Source: Candidatus Aenigmatarchaeota archaeon
Lineage (GTDB): Archaea > Aenigmatarchaeota > Aenigmatarchaeia > QMZP01
DNA: 64,000 nucleotides
NCBI GenBank assembly: GCA_016185435.1
Contig: JACPNN010000002.1
Location: 1 to 64,000 of the forward strand
Reading direction: 5' to 3'
Shown here: piece after piece, positions 43,237 through 51,102 of the stretch
Position numbering within the stretch: position 1 is the first letter of the stretch
Layout of the letters: every line of letters starts with the position of its first letter
The notes under the pieces: generated by a model
What the model was told of the DNA's origin: nothing
Seen by the model: only the letters and a program-made list of their open reading frames with translations
The model's database searches: none
Position numbers and translations under genes: made by a program

Positions 43237-43282
43237 GAATCTACTTTCTGCTAAGCTTTAAAAACACATCGCCTCTCCAAAT
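43018..43282 (-). mobile_element. 23S intron with a 76-aa ORF
   Basis: About 265 nt. Ends TTTGGAGAGGCG (43281-43270) and CGTCTTTCCGAA (43032-43021) pair over 12 positions with some G-U pairs. It lies between 23S blocks ending GGGAAATTTGG and starting ACTGGTTAATATTCCAGT. Confidence 0.6.
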
Positions 43283-43639
43283 TTCCCTGTTGACATACTC
43301 CAGTTAGGGTATGCCTTAGGACCGACTAACCCTCAGCCGATAATCGTTGCTGAGGAAACCTGGCCCCTCAGGCGGCCGGAATTTTCATCCGGCTTTGATG
43401 CTACTTATAGCAAGATTCTTGATTCCGCACGCTCCAGCCCCCCTCACGGGGAGAATTCTCAGCATGCGGAACACCCCTCTACCATCCTTATTCAGGATCC
43501 GGGGTATCGGTGGTCTGTTTAGTCCCGTCCATTCTAAAGGCCCCCAACCTCGGTGGGTAAGCTGTTTTGCGGCTCAGATTCCTTCCAGCTTCAGCTTACA
43601 TGAGGCATCCTGGCTTACGCACTTTTTAACGGATTCAGC

Positions 43640-43715
43640 TCTGAGGAGCAATCATTTTTGAGTAATAAGATATAATTTTCGAATTTTCGTTATTGAAGAT
43701 CGCTTTTCAGATTGG
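43640..43715 (-). other. ORF-less AT-rich insertion in 23S
   Basis: About 75 nt of AT-rich sequence after GGCTTAGAAGCAGCC and before AGTGCGTAA, where other 23S genes have a much shorter linker. No coding potential. Confidence 0.5.
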
Positions 43716-43884
43716 CTGCTTCTAAGCCAACCGCCCCACTGTTTTAGGTTGAAGACTCTTTTCCTCACTTAACAGACACTTAGGGACCTTAACCCCGGGC
43801 CGGTTTTCTTTACCTTTCGGACGACGAGCTTACCCCGTGCCCCCACTCCCGCCTTCTATGGCGGCCAAAGATTCGGAGTTTCGT

Positions 43885-43963
43885 CTGGCCTCTCTTCGTC
43901 TTTCTTTCGCTGGCGTTTCTTTATACGCACATCAACATGGAAAGAAAGGCCATTTGACAGGGC
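43885..43963 (-). repeat. Hairpin insert in 23S
   Basis: About 80 nt between GTCAAA and ACTCCGAATC, with TGGCCT/AGGCCA ends and internal CTTTCTTTC...GAAAGAAAG arms. These blocks adjoin each other in normal 23S genes. Confidence 0.65.
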
Positions 43964-44273
43964 AACTGACCCTTTCGAGTCTTGGTTACCCAATCAGTAG
44001 CTCTACCCTCTGGCCTGCCTCCGGCGAGGCTGAACTGCGGTTCACTTCGAGGGGAACCAGCTATCACCGCTTTCGATTGGCTTTTCACCCCTAGCCCCAG
44101 GTGACGGGAGCGATTTGAATCTCAACACCCCATGCGGCCCTCCACCTAGCTTTCGCTAGGCTTCAGCCTCCCCAGGACTAGATCAAGCGGGTTCGGGTCT
44201 CAACCCTGTGACTCGGGCGCTTTCACACCCAGCAGCCTGACCCTTGCGGGCTGCGCTGCATTCGCTTTCGCGA

Positions 44274-44315
44274 GCCCTTTCTTTCCAAAAGAAAGTGCTT
44301 CACCCCAAAGAAAGG
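44274..44315 (-). repeat. 42-nt hairpin element, 23S copy
   Basis: Identical over 42 nt to 56292-56333 in the 16S gene, including a CTTTCTTT-CCAA-AAGAAAG palindrome. The flanks, a TTCGCG-AGCCC context, also match. It lies in an extra hairpin region (about 44270-44375) of the 23S. Confidence 0.85.
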
Positions 44316-44564
44316 ATTTTGTCATGATGAGCACTTATTTCCAGAGAGAAAGGCTTTTTCGCTGCGGCTTCCCTTATCGGTTAGCCTCGCCACAGAGATG
44401 AACTCCTTGCCGAATGCTTCGAAACTTACGATACAACCAGCCATGACCCTGCCTCCATACTGAGTATGTTCGGCAGGGATAAGCGTGGCCATACCACCCT
44501 GTGGCTGTGTGGTTTCAGGTTCTTTTCACCCCCTGTTAAGGGTTCTTTTCAGCTTTAGGGATAT

Positions 44565-45622
44565 GCTAATTGCCTAGCAGACGTTTCAATTTTTCTCTTT
44601 TTTGCCCTCTGAAAATGCCAAGTGAATAGAGTTTTACCGCCTCTTTTTTGGCAGTGGTTAAAATTTTACTATTTTTCTCATACTGGTAATTATGAAAGTT
44701 TATCCCGAGATGTGCAAATATTTCCACAAGATTATTTCTCAATAGCTCGCTTTCTGAGCCGAGGCCTATGCTGACTATGCCTCCTATAATTGTGGAATGT
44801 CCATCAAAATTTATGACTTCTTTTGCAAACTCCCATCTTAATTGCCATCTTAAATCTTCAGGGAACTCTGACAAAATTCTAGCATCTTTTCCAGAGAAAA
44901 TTGCAGGTTCCTTTACTATGTGAGATTTCTCTCCAATAGGAAAATCAAAAAGCAGCACAAGATACCGTGAAATTATCTGCATATTTGTCCATATGTAACT
45001 CATCTTACCTTTCTTGAGAATAGGCAGTTCAATCTCAAATAAGTCATCAATCCATTTTTTAACTGCAAGGATGTTCGATTTTTCTAAATCTCCAATATCC
45101 CATCTAGCAGTTGTAGGTCCTTTACCTTTCCAACCATATAAACAGCCGTCAGCTGCATGCGCTCCGCATATATTGGCAAGTTCTGGTCTTAAGTAAATAA
45201 CTGCCTTGATTTTCTTTGATACCCTCCCGCACTGAAGATGTGTAATGTTCCTGATAATCTCATTATGCATTTCAGAACCTTTGGAATACGTCAGTTGCAG
45301 TAGTTTATCCAATGCCCAAAGTGGAATCGGATGCCCCTTAGGATATTTCTTGTTAAAGCCTCTCCAGTTTTGAATGGAGATTTTGTTCACATTCATAATC
45401 TTGGCCAACTGGGCATAACTGATTCTGCTGTTCTGGCAGAAACTCGTCGAAAGCTCATCGAAAATCTTGTTGAGTTTCTCACCTCCGAATGCCCTTACTG
45501 CTGATTTTTCCGTATCCTCCGGATGATGCAGTTTCAAGATATCTATTAGAGGGTACATTTTTACACCATACTATTATATAGTAGTACAGTGTAATTATAA
45601 AGCCTATGACGGCAATTAGCGC
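44565..45622 (-). mobile_element. 23S BHB-type intron with the 330-aa ORF
   Basis: Interrupts GAGGGAAA | GCTGAAAAGAACCC. The ends GCTAATTGCC (45620-45611) and GGCAATTAGC (44575-44566) are a perfect 10-bp inverted repeat that brings the exons together. Confidence 0.85.
44566..45558 (-). CDS. LAGLIDADG-type homing endonuclease with N-terminal HTH
   Basis: 330 aa. A helix-turn-helix-like segment (about 45-70, ISYAQLAKIMNVNKISIQNW) is followed by divergent LAGLIDADG motifs: LANICGAHAADGCLYG at about 127-142, and AKEVINFDGHS near 245. Acidic residues are kept, though the motifs are unusual. A palindrome ACTACTATATAATAGTA just before the start may be a TATA/operator site. The ORF ends at the 3' repeat. 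Confidence 0.75.
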   Translation of the reverse strand: MYPLIDILKLHHPEDTEKSAVRAFGGEKLNKIFDELSTSFCQNSRISYAQLAKIMNVNKISIQNWRGFNKKYPKGHPIPLWALDKLLQLTYSKGSEMHNEIIRNITHLQCGRVSKKIKAVIYLRPELANICGAHAADGCLYGWKGKGPTTARWDIGDLEKSNILAVKKWIDDLFEIELPILKKGKMSYIWTNMQIISRYLVLLFDFPIGEKSHIVKEPAIFSGKDARILSEFPEDLRWQLRWEFAKEVINFDGHSTIIGGIVSIGLGSESELLRNNLVEIFAHLGINFHNYQYEKNSKILTTAKKEAVKLYSLGIFRGQKREKLKRLLGN

Positions 45623-45671
45623 ATTTTCCCTCGCAGTACTAGTTCGCTATCGGACTTACCCCCAGAGAAGC

Positions 45672-46559
45672 TCACACAGATGGTGTATTGGAAATATATT
45701 CAACAGAAGGCAATAGATTGTGAAGATTATGAATTTCCAAAAGGTGTATGAGATCTTCATAAAATATTACCTTGACATCGCCCTCACAAAAATTAGTAGG
45801 TTTTGATGCAGTCGTTATGACCCATGCACTTTGAGCATCATGATTTTTCCTGTTTCGACTTGCCTCTCCTATTCCATGCTTCCAATAAAAGCTTCTTTTT
45901 ACTGTTGCTTTGTGTTCGATAATTATAGATTTTCCATGTTTGCTTACAATCATATCCGGCCCATGGCCGTTATATATTTTTTGTGTATGGTTTATTTTAT
46001 AGCCCATTTTGTTGAATAATGCACTAAGAACTTCGGTCAGTATTTCATATTTCTCTTTTGCGACTTTCTGGTTTAGTGCACGCTTCTTAACTATTCCTGC
46101 TTTAACAAGTCTGTAATGAACACTTGAAGGATGGAGTTTCAACATATTCGCTGTTTTTGAAATGGATCCAGTTTTTCTGTACAGATTTTGCATAATCTCT
46201 TCTTGCTTTTTGGTAACTTTTGGCGAAAATTTCCCATTTTTTGAAGTGTCAACACCCACTTTATTGAGATAATATCTGACTGTTCCATTATCTGTGTTAT
46301 ACTTCTTCGCTATATCAATTGTCGATTGGCCACGTAAATACATCTCTTTAAACTGAACCACATCGCTGTTATAGAATGCTGTTTTATGTTGCCTCTTTTT
46401 CCTGCACTCATCCTGTACCTGTTTCTTGAGATGGAAATGAACAGTCCCTGAACTCAACTTTAATTTATTTGCTATTTCCCCCATCGATATGCCGCTATTG
46501 TACATTTGCACCATTTTTGGTATTAGCTGCATATCGATTTTGGGATAAAAATTGGCCAT
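45672..46559 (-). CDS. Intron-encoded PD-(D/E)XK nuclease with three HTH segments
   Basis: 295 aa. Three helix-turn-helix units at about 11-45, 66-100 and 117-155, each with a pattern like EIANKLKLSSGTVHFHL, precede a restriction-type nuclease core at about 170-265. That core has Glu in ILTEVL (about 176), GPDMIV with D202, SIIIEHKA with E215 and K217, and a DAQSAWVITTA strand. No LAGLIDADG motif is present. TATA-like TTTTTAAATA lies about 22 nt upstream. Position inside the 23S and multi-HTH DNA binding argue for a homing endonuclease of the PD-(D/E)XK class. Confidence 0.85.
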   Translation of the reverse strand: MANFYPKIDMQLIPKMVQMYNSGISMGEIANKLKLSSGTVHFHLKKQVQDECRKKRQHKTAFYNSDVVQFKEMYLRGQSTIDIAKKYNTDNGTVRYYLNKVGVDTSKNGKFSPKVTKKQEEIMQNLYRKTGSISKTANMLKLHPSSVHYRLVKAGIVKKRALNQKVAKEKYEILTEVLSALFNKMGYKINHTQKIYNGHGPDMIVSKHGKSIIIEHKATVKRSFYWKHGIGEASRNRKNHDAQSAWVITTASKPTNFCEGDVKVIFYEDLIHLLEIHNLHNLLPSVEYISNTPSV

Positions 46560-46627
46560 ATTGATAATTCTGCATACCTATTTAAAAATGTGAAGGGAGG
46601 GCAGCATACCGGCAATGCCGATACACT
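45680..46627 (-). mobile_element. 23S intron encoding the PD-(D/E)XK nuclease
   Basis: Lies between the block ending GAATGGTGCAGGGCA (about 46630) and GTAAGTCCGATAGCGAACTAGTAC (about 45655). GTGTAT (46626-46621) pairs with ATACAC (45688-45683). The 5' end carries a variant of the shared intron element (TATCGG-n3-TGCCGG, about 46602-46622). Confidence 0.75.
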
Positions 46628-46816
46628 GCCCTGCACCATTCATTATGGAGCTTCCCCAGTTCAGGCTATATTTAGGATTGGCCCTTATTGCGGGCCGTCT
46701 TCCCATTCCATATCCGAGGAATGGTACTCAGGATACCTTGCATCAGCCCTCCAGAATTCGCATACGGGGCTTTCACCCTCTCTGGCATGCCGTTCCAGGC
46801 AACTTCTGCTCAACTT

Positions 46817-47596
46817 TCAGGCCGGACCAAGGTCCATACACCACATCCCTGCTCCATTGCTGGGCAGGTTCGGTTTGTCCTCCTCCCTTTTCGATCGCCT
46901 TTTAGCTATCAGAGCGACAGCCTCATGCAACCTAGAAATTTTATCAGGATGCTTGAATCCGATAATATCATTAAAGAGCAAAATGCCCTTACTGCGAATA
47001 TGAATTTCATATCTGTTATTTCTTGGATAGCGATAAACACTATGTGGAACATTAATTTCTGACAACACTTTTGAAATGTCGTCAACCAGTTTTTGACTTC
47101 CAACCTTGAACTCAACAACAGGATAGATATAGAACCTTCCTCTTTTCCTGTCCTTTCAGAAGGTTATACATCCTTCCCCATCAAATAAGCCTCTCAGTAA
47201 ACTGATTTTGTGATCAACAATATTGAAAGGGTCTTTGGTCGGTAATTCAGCACTCAGCGTCTTGTTTCCGTTAGGAATGATTTCTGAAAGCTTTTTCCAA
47301 ATCTCTTTGTTGCTTGCAGTTACATAAAAGCAATCAGCTTTAGGATGTTTCCTTATGCATGGCTTCAAACCAAATTGCTCATATACTGATCCAGCTACCT
47401 GTTTTGCAAAAGCTTCCGATCTATCTGCTACAAAATCTACCTGATAGCGATATGAATTGGGACCTCTGCTATCACGATAGCGATATATGCCGCCATCTGC
47501 CAACAGAAGTCCCAATAGGTAAGCCATTTCTAAAGTCACATTTACTGTCGCGCCGATATTTACTAAGGGAATGCCGGTTGGTCTCTTTTGAGGCAT
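46817..47596 (-). pseudogene. LAGLIDADG homing endonuclease with in-frame UGA
   Basis: From the ATG at 47596 the ORF has motif 1 (YLLGLLLADGGIY) and motif 2 (LRGLFDGEGCITF). It then meets TGA at 47158-47156. The same frame continues without a break through a normal C-terminal half (RGRFYIYPVVEFKV to IIGFKHPDKISRLHEAV) and ends at 46817, partly within exon. A single nonsense change therefore interrupts an otherwise intact gene. The upstream extension to 47698 would translate rRNA exon and the intron element. Confidence 0.8.
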
Positions 47597-47672
47597 GATA
47601 GGAACTTGATTTTGTTTATAATCTGCATTGGGGTAGTGATATGCCACTATACCGCTATACTTTGACAATATG
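46905..47672 (-). mobile_element. 23S intron near the 5' end of the gene
   Basis: Between the CCCGGAGGAAA region (about 47700) and GGCGATCGAAAAGGG (about 46900). The shared 5' element (TATAGCGG-TATAGTGGCA) is at 47660-47641. Precise splice sites are not resolved. Confidence 0.65.
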
Positions 47673-48252
47673 CTCCCTCTGCTGTTAGCTCCCATCATGT
47701 TTCCTCCGGGTATTAAGATGTTTCAGTTCCCCGGGTACCCCTTCCGGATTGCTCCGGAATGCCTGGTAAACCAGGCGGGATTCCCATTCAGCAACCCTGG
47801 GATCGATGCCTGCATGCGGCTCCCCCAGGCTTATCGCAGCTTGCCGCGGCCTTCATGGGTACCTGAGCCAAGCCGTTCACCACACAGCCTAGTGACCCTG
47901 TGTGTCCGGACAGCCTGCCTGTGACAATCATTATAAAGGGACTCGCAAGGTGTTCGACTAGCGCTCATCGCCCCTTCTCATGTCAGCCCTCGCACCGTTC
48001 GGTGCAGAGCCTCATAATGTCCATTGAGGGACCATGAATGCCACAGACATGTGGCCGATGAATAAGCCTAACCAAAAGAGAAGTCCAGAGAATAGCGTAC
48101 TGTATAATGAGATGCTGTCGCCAGCTCCCACCACCTTAGCTGCAGCTCTGCCGTCTGCCACAACAGCTTAGCCGACTCTGAACAGCCCTTGATGGCCCGG
48201 CTCCAATGCAATGATATGATGATTATTAGTGTTAAGATTATGACTGCGAAGG

Positions 48253-48260
48253 TTTAAATA
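48253..48260 (-). promoter_or_regulatory. Probable separate promoter for 23S
   Basis: TATTTAAA on the minus strand, about 320 nt upstream of the mature 23S 5' end and downstream of the dCTP-deaminase-like gene. It resembles the 16S promoter TATA at 56707-56714. The stretch 47936-48250 has no gene and holds leader sequence with several inverted repeats, likely processing stems. Confidence 0.5.
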
Positions 48261-48292
48261 CGTTAGCAAGTTTCCATATCCTGATTGTTGTT

Positions 48293-49474
48293 TCATATGT
48301 TGATGTCCATCTGGTATTTATGCCTGCCATTATATGTTTGCCCAATATTGAGCACAGGGATTTGTACAAGGCAGGCAAAAGGCCTATCCACCTGAAGCCT
48401 CCTTTTCATTGACGAATTATGATCTTCATTGTATCCTGTTGAACTGTTTACAAACAAACTCATGGGCGTTTCAAACACTGTCCTGTTGTTTGATCCAGCA
48501 TGGATAAGGCCTGCATTGCTTGTGATGCATAAAGGCCCATACGCGTCCGATCCATTCCAGAATGAAGCTGCGATCATGCTTGATGACACGCCAAAAAGGC
48601 TGCTATCATCATGATTCAATAATTTCTCTACATCATGATTCAATAATTTTTCTATGTCATCGATATGCAGTGGAAAGACATAGCCTGCACAGCCTTCCGC
48701 TGCCGTGATTTCGTTGCTAATGGTCAAGCAATATGGGAAGCACCAATCGTCAATATCCGCTATTTTCCCTTTCTCATAAAACTCATCCGCATGCTGCTTT
48801 AGATCATTATAAGTCATTTCTCTTCCCCCGTCTTTTTTCATAATCCAAATATCGGAGGCAAGAGTCAACACATGGCCTCCCAATCCTTTGATGTTCCTGT
48901 ATCTTTCTATGCCCGCAATTTGTGGGCCATTGGCCACCTTGAGTTCACCTTTAGGTGCGAATCCGTCTGTGGCAACAGTAACTGATACGGGGGCAAAAGG
49001 ATTTTCATATGTCGGCTCTTCAATTACAATTGTCTTCTGTGTGTGATTTACAATATACACCCTGATTTTTTCATTCGAATCTGAAAGGAATAGACTTGAT
49101 CCCAAAAAACCAGGGGAAACAATGCCAGAGCGTGCGTCAGCACTTCTCGTTTCCATGCATGCGGTTTCAAACCTTTCCAACTTAAGTTGCAAATCGCTTT
49201 CCCCTATAACATATTCTCTCGGGTTAACTTTCACTGGAAATTTTAGCTTTCCCCTATTACCGTCGTAAAAAGCGGTCAATGGCAGGTCCAATGACTCTGG
49301 AGAAAGAAGCTCTCCCAGATTGTATCTTTCATGGCCCACAAACCTGGAAGGAAGCTCCTTAGATCCCAGAACAGGCCTGACATAAACCCTTGAGTCAGGT
49401 GAATTGCCCAAAGCAATGAGCCTATGCGGTCCTTTTTCTGAAGAAGGTTCCAGAGGCAATTTATCGAATATCAT
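48293..49474 (-). CDS. dCTP deaminase/dUTPase-superfamily protein, two-domain
   Basis: 393 aa. The first half contains METRSADARSGIVSPGFLGSSLF (about 106-128), matching the RSSxARxGI...GFIDPGFxG signature of dCTP deaminases. The last 60 residues, ending PFACLVQIPVLNIGQTYNGRHKYQ, match the family's Q-x-Y-GKYQ end. Double-length dCTP deaminases of 350-390 aa are known. Around residue 285 the segment IEKLLNHD is tandemly duplicated. Its own TATA lies about 25 nt upstream (49494-49503). It is unusual to find it between 16S and 23S. Confidence 0.6.
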   Translation of the reverse strand: MIFDKLPLEPSSEKGPHRLIALGNSPDSRVYVRPVLGSKELPSRFVGHERYNLGELLSPESLDLPLTAFYDGNRGKLKFPVKVNPREYVIGESDLQLKLERFETACMETRSADARSGIVSPGFLGSSLFLSDSNEKIRVYIVNHTQKTIVIEEPTYENPFAPVSVTVATDGFAPKGELKVANGPQIAGIERYRNIKGLGGHVLTLASDIWIMKKDGGREMTYNDLKQHADEFYEKGKIADIDDWCFPYCLTISNEITAAEGCAGYVFPLHIDDIEKLLNHDVEKLLNHDDSSLFGVSSSMIAASFWNGSDAYGPLCITSNAGLIHAGSNNRTVFETPMSLFVNSSTGYNEDHNSSMKRRLQVDRPFACLVQIPVLNIGQTYNGRHKYQMDINI

Positions 49475-49493
49475 AGCACATTTTACCCACTGT

Positions 49494-49503
49494 CTTTAAA
49501 TAG
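49494..49503 (-). promoter_or_regulatory. TATA box of the dCTP-deaminase-like gene
   Basis: CTATTTAAAG on the minus strand, about 20-29 nt before the ATG at 49474. Confidence 0.55.
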
Positions 49504-49549
49504 TCACTACTTAGAAGAGAGTAATTAGGCATATCCTTGCGGTTTTTTT

Positions 49550-50145
49550 TCATTTGATTTTAATATTGGTAATCCCTTTTCTTGGATACGTTTGAATATG
49601 AAGCATAATCGGATATTGAAACAGGTAGCGACCTGTTTCGTCACCAATCTATGCTTCTGTCTCCTATTACCCTTCTTTGGAAAAGAAGGATAGAATGGAC
49701 CGAGTGGGACTTTCACAGCGCATTCCCTTTTCTTTCGTAAAAGAAAAGGTCTACCGCCCTACCCCAAAAGAAAACAAATATCGCTGTTAGTTGTGTTAGA
49801 TATTTGTATTCCCTTTTCTTGGATACCTTACCCTTCTTTCGGAAAAGAAGGGTAGAATGGACCGAGTGGGATTTTCACTGCAAGCCTTTCTTTCCCCAGA
49901 GGGGAGGTATCCCCTCTACGGGTCTACACCTCTCTGATTACATACGGCCTCTGTAATGCCTTCTTTTGCCGTATGGGCTTTTCTTTGGAAGAAAAGCCTA
50001 TTGAAAGGCTACCAGACTATCCAAAGAAAACAGTTTACCATGACCCTAAGGTTCAATTGGTAACTCCTTTTTCTGGATACGTTTGGTTATGAAGCATATC
50101 CGCTGATATGCTTCTGTCTACAATTACCCTCTTTTTTGGAAAAAG
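49550..50145 (-). repeat. Hairpin and module repeat field in the 16S-23S spacer
   Basis: Three partial copies of one module (about 49553-49700, 49808-49862, 50060-50150). Each has a CCCTTCTTT-AAAGAAGGG hairpin, a GGATAC...GGTAA segment, and in two copies complementary GAAGCATA/TATGCTTC arms. Fragments resembling tRNA D-arms (GGTAG-containing, about 49750 and 50010) and two identical tRNA 3' acceptor ends are mixed in. No protein-coding frame. Confidence 0.7.
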
Positions 50146-50354
50146 AGGGTGGACTTGAACCCACAGCTTCCTGCTCTTTAGTGATAGCCCTTCCGTCGTT
50201 TTTGGATTGAACCTTAACGCTTGTATCTGTTTTTCTTTCGATTAGTTTGAAGACCGGCCATGCAAGTTTAACATGTATGGCCGTAGTTACCCTTCTTTTT
50301 GTAAAAAGAAAGGCTCATTGCAAAGCAGGCGGTCTACCATTGACCTATCGGCCC
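49858..50354 (-). tRNA. tRNA-Ala(UGC), apparently in three pieces
   Basis: Piece 1 (50354-50318) gives the acceptor strand GGGCCGA, a D-arm and an anticodon arm with loop TTTGCAA, anticodon UGC. Piece 2 (50174-50151) gives GCAGG to complete the anticodon stem, a 5-nt variable loop, and GTGGG TTCAAGT CC. Piece 3 (49868-49858) gives CAC TCGGTCC A, completing the T-stem and acceptor with the G3-U70 pair that identifies tRNA-Ala and discriminator A. Sum 72 nt. Introns would be about 143 and 282 nt. An identical piece 3 exists at 49706-49696. The assembly is inferred. Confidence 0.55.
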
Positions 50355-50362
50355 AGAATCGT

Positions 50363-50581
50363 TTACCGTGTATAGAGTGATTCCCCAATTCCCAATTTTT
50401 TTTCGCAGCGCCGAATCACATCGCTCATACGATTATCGTGTGGAAAATGTTCTCTAACAAAATCACGATACTCTATGAAATAGCTCCGGGCATCAAAATC
50501 TCTCCCCCCACGACACGCTCTACCTATAGCGTCAAGAAGGCCGGCTGCTATACTCCTCTGTTCCTCAGGATCATATTCCAT
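50363..50581 (-). CDS. Small helical protein between 16S and tRNA-Ala
   Basis: 72 aa from the ATG at 50581 (MEYDPEEQRSIAAGLLDAIG). TATA-like TATATAAAG (about 50602-50611) is about 22-30 nt upstream, so it has its own promoter just after the 16S 3' end; the longer reading would translate the 16S anti-Shine-Dalgarno. Charged and helical with a YFIEYRDFVREHF core; no recognised family. Confidence 0.55.
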   Translation of the reverse strand: MEYDPEEQRSIAAGLLDAIGRACRGGRDFDARSYFIEYRDFVREHFPHDNRMSDVIRRCEKKLGIGESLYTR

Positions 50582-50687
50582 AGAGAGGTATGAATGCAAA
50601 GCTTTATATACCTTTCTGTGGCCTGCCGAGGACAAAATAAGGAGGTGATCCAGCCGCACGTTCCCGTACGGCTACCTTGTTTGTCGG

Positions 50688-50962
50688 ATAGCGAGACGAT
50701 GTTTCAAATAGGCTTCCTATAAATATCTTCTCCAGGTGAAGGGTACATGGGTATACCTATCCATCTGTCTAGTTCTTGGTGTATATAAACTTCTTTATCC
50801 GGATATAACCGAACAAGTCGATTAATGAATTCTCTTGTTACAGCATACTCTTCTGAAACAATAGATATATCTCCCATGCGATTCACTGCGGTATTCTTGG
50901 AACTAAGATATTTAAATGCTTATCATCTTGGCAAAGCCAATCAATTTGCCCATCTCGCCGTC
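50688..50962 (-). mobile_element. 16S intron near E. coli about 1500 with a 60-aa ORF
   Basis: It splits GTCGTAA from ACAAGGTAGCCG, close to the decoding site. GGCGAGATG (50959-50951) and CATCGTCTCGC (50701-50691) pair with one bulge. About 275 nt. Confidence 0.75.
50704..50886 (-). CDS. Small intron ORF, unknown family
   Basis: 60 aa from a GTG, or 57 from ATG 50877 (MGDISIVSEEYAV). TATA-like TTTAAATA sits about 30 nt upstream. One alpha helix (TREFINRLVRLYP) between beta-like segments and a C-terminal Pro/Gly-rich tail. No known endonuclease motif. Confidence 0.5.
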   Translation of the reverse strand: MNRMGDISIVSEEYAVTREFINRLVRLYPDKEVYIHQELDRWIGIPMYPSPGEDIYRKPI

Positions 50963-51102
50963 TTACGACTTAGCCCACTTTGCAGGACTTTGGCTCGACT
51001 CTGCCATGAAGACAGAGGCTCGCCAAAGCTCCACTCAGTTGGCTTGACGGGCAGTGAGTGCAAGGAGCAGGAACGTATTCATCGAAAGATGGTGACTTTC
51101 GA

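Larger units (their letters stand above)
38525..47935 (-). rRNA. 23S ribosomal RNA gene, interrupted by many introns
   Basis: The 5' end lies near 47900-47935 (the GGCTTGGCTCAGG and GATAAGCCTGGGGGAGCCG blocks) and the 3' end near 38520-38550. Landmark blocks appear in the correct order: the CCCGGAGGAAA block, GATAGCGAACTAGTAC, the GCTGGTTCCCC segment, ACGGCGGCGGTAA, GGACGAGAAGACCC, AAAGTTACC-GGGGATAA, and GTGAGACAGTTCGGTC. The span is about 9.4 kb against about 2.9-3.0 kb for an uninterrupted gene. The eight larger introns annotated below account for about 5.5 kb, and smaller hairpin or ORF-less inserts for roughly another 0.9 kb. End points are approximate to about 30 nt. Confidence 0.95.

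Noticed and set aside
49525-49716. 63-codon minus-strand ORF in the spacer
   Set aside because: Made of the repeated hairpin modules and a tRNA acceptor end; not protein-like.
49550-50350. CRISPR array in the repeat-rich spacer
   Set aside because: Repeats are irregular in length and spacing, palindromic throughout, and no cas gene is present.
50363-50659. 98-aa version of the small ORF starting in the 16S 3' end
   Set aside because: The extra 26 residues translate the mature 16S end; a TATA box supports the inner ATG.
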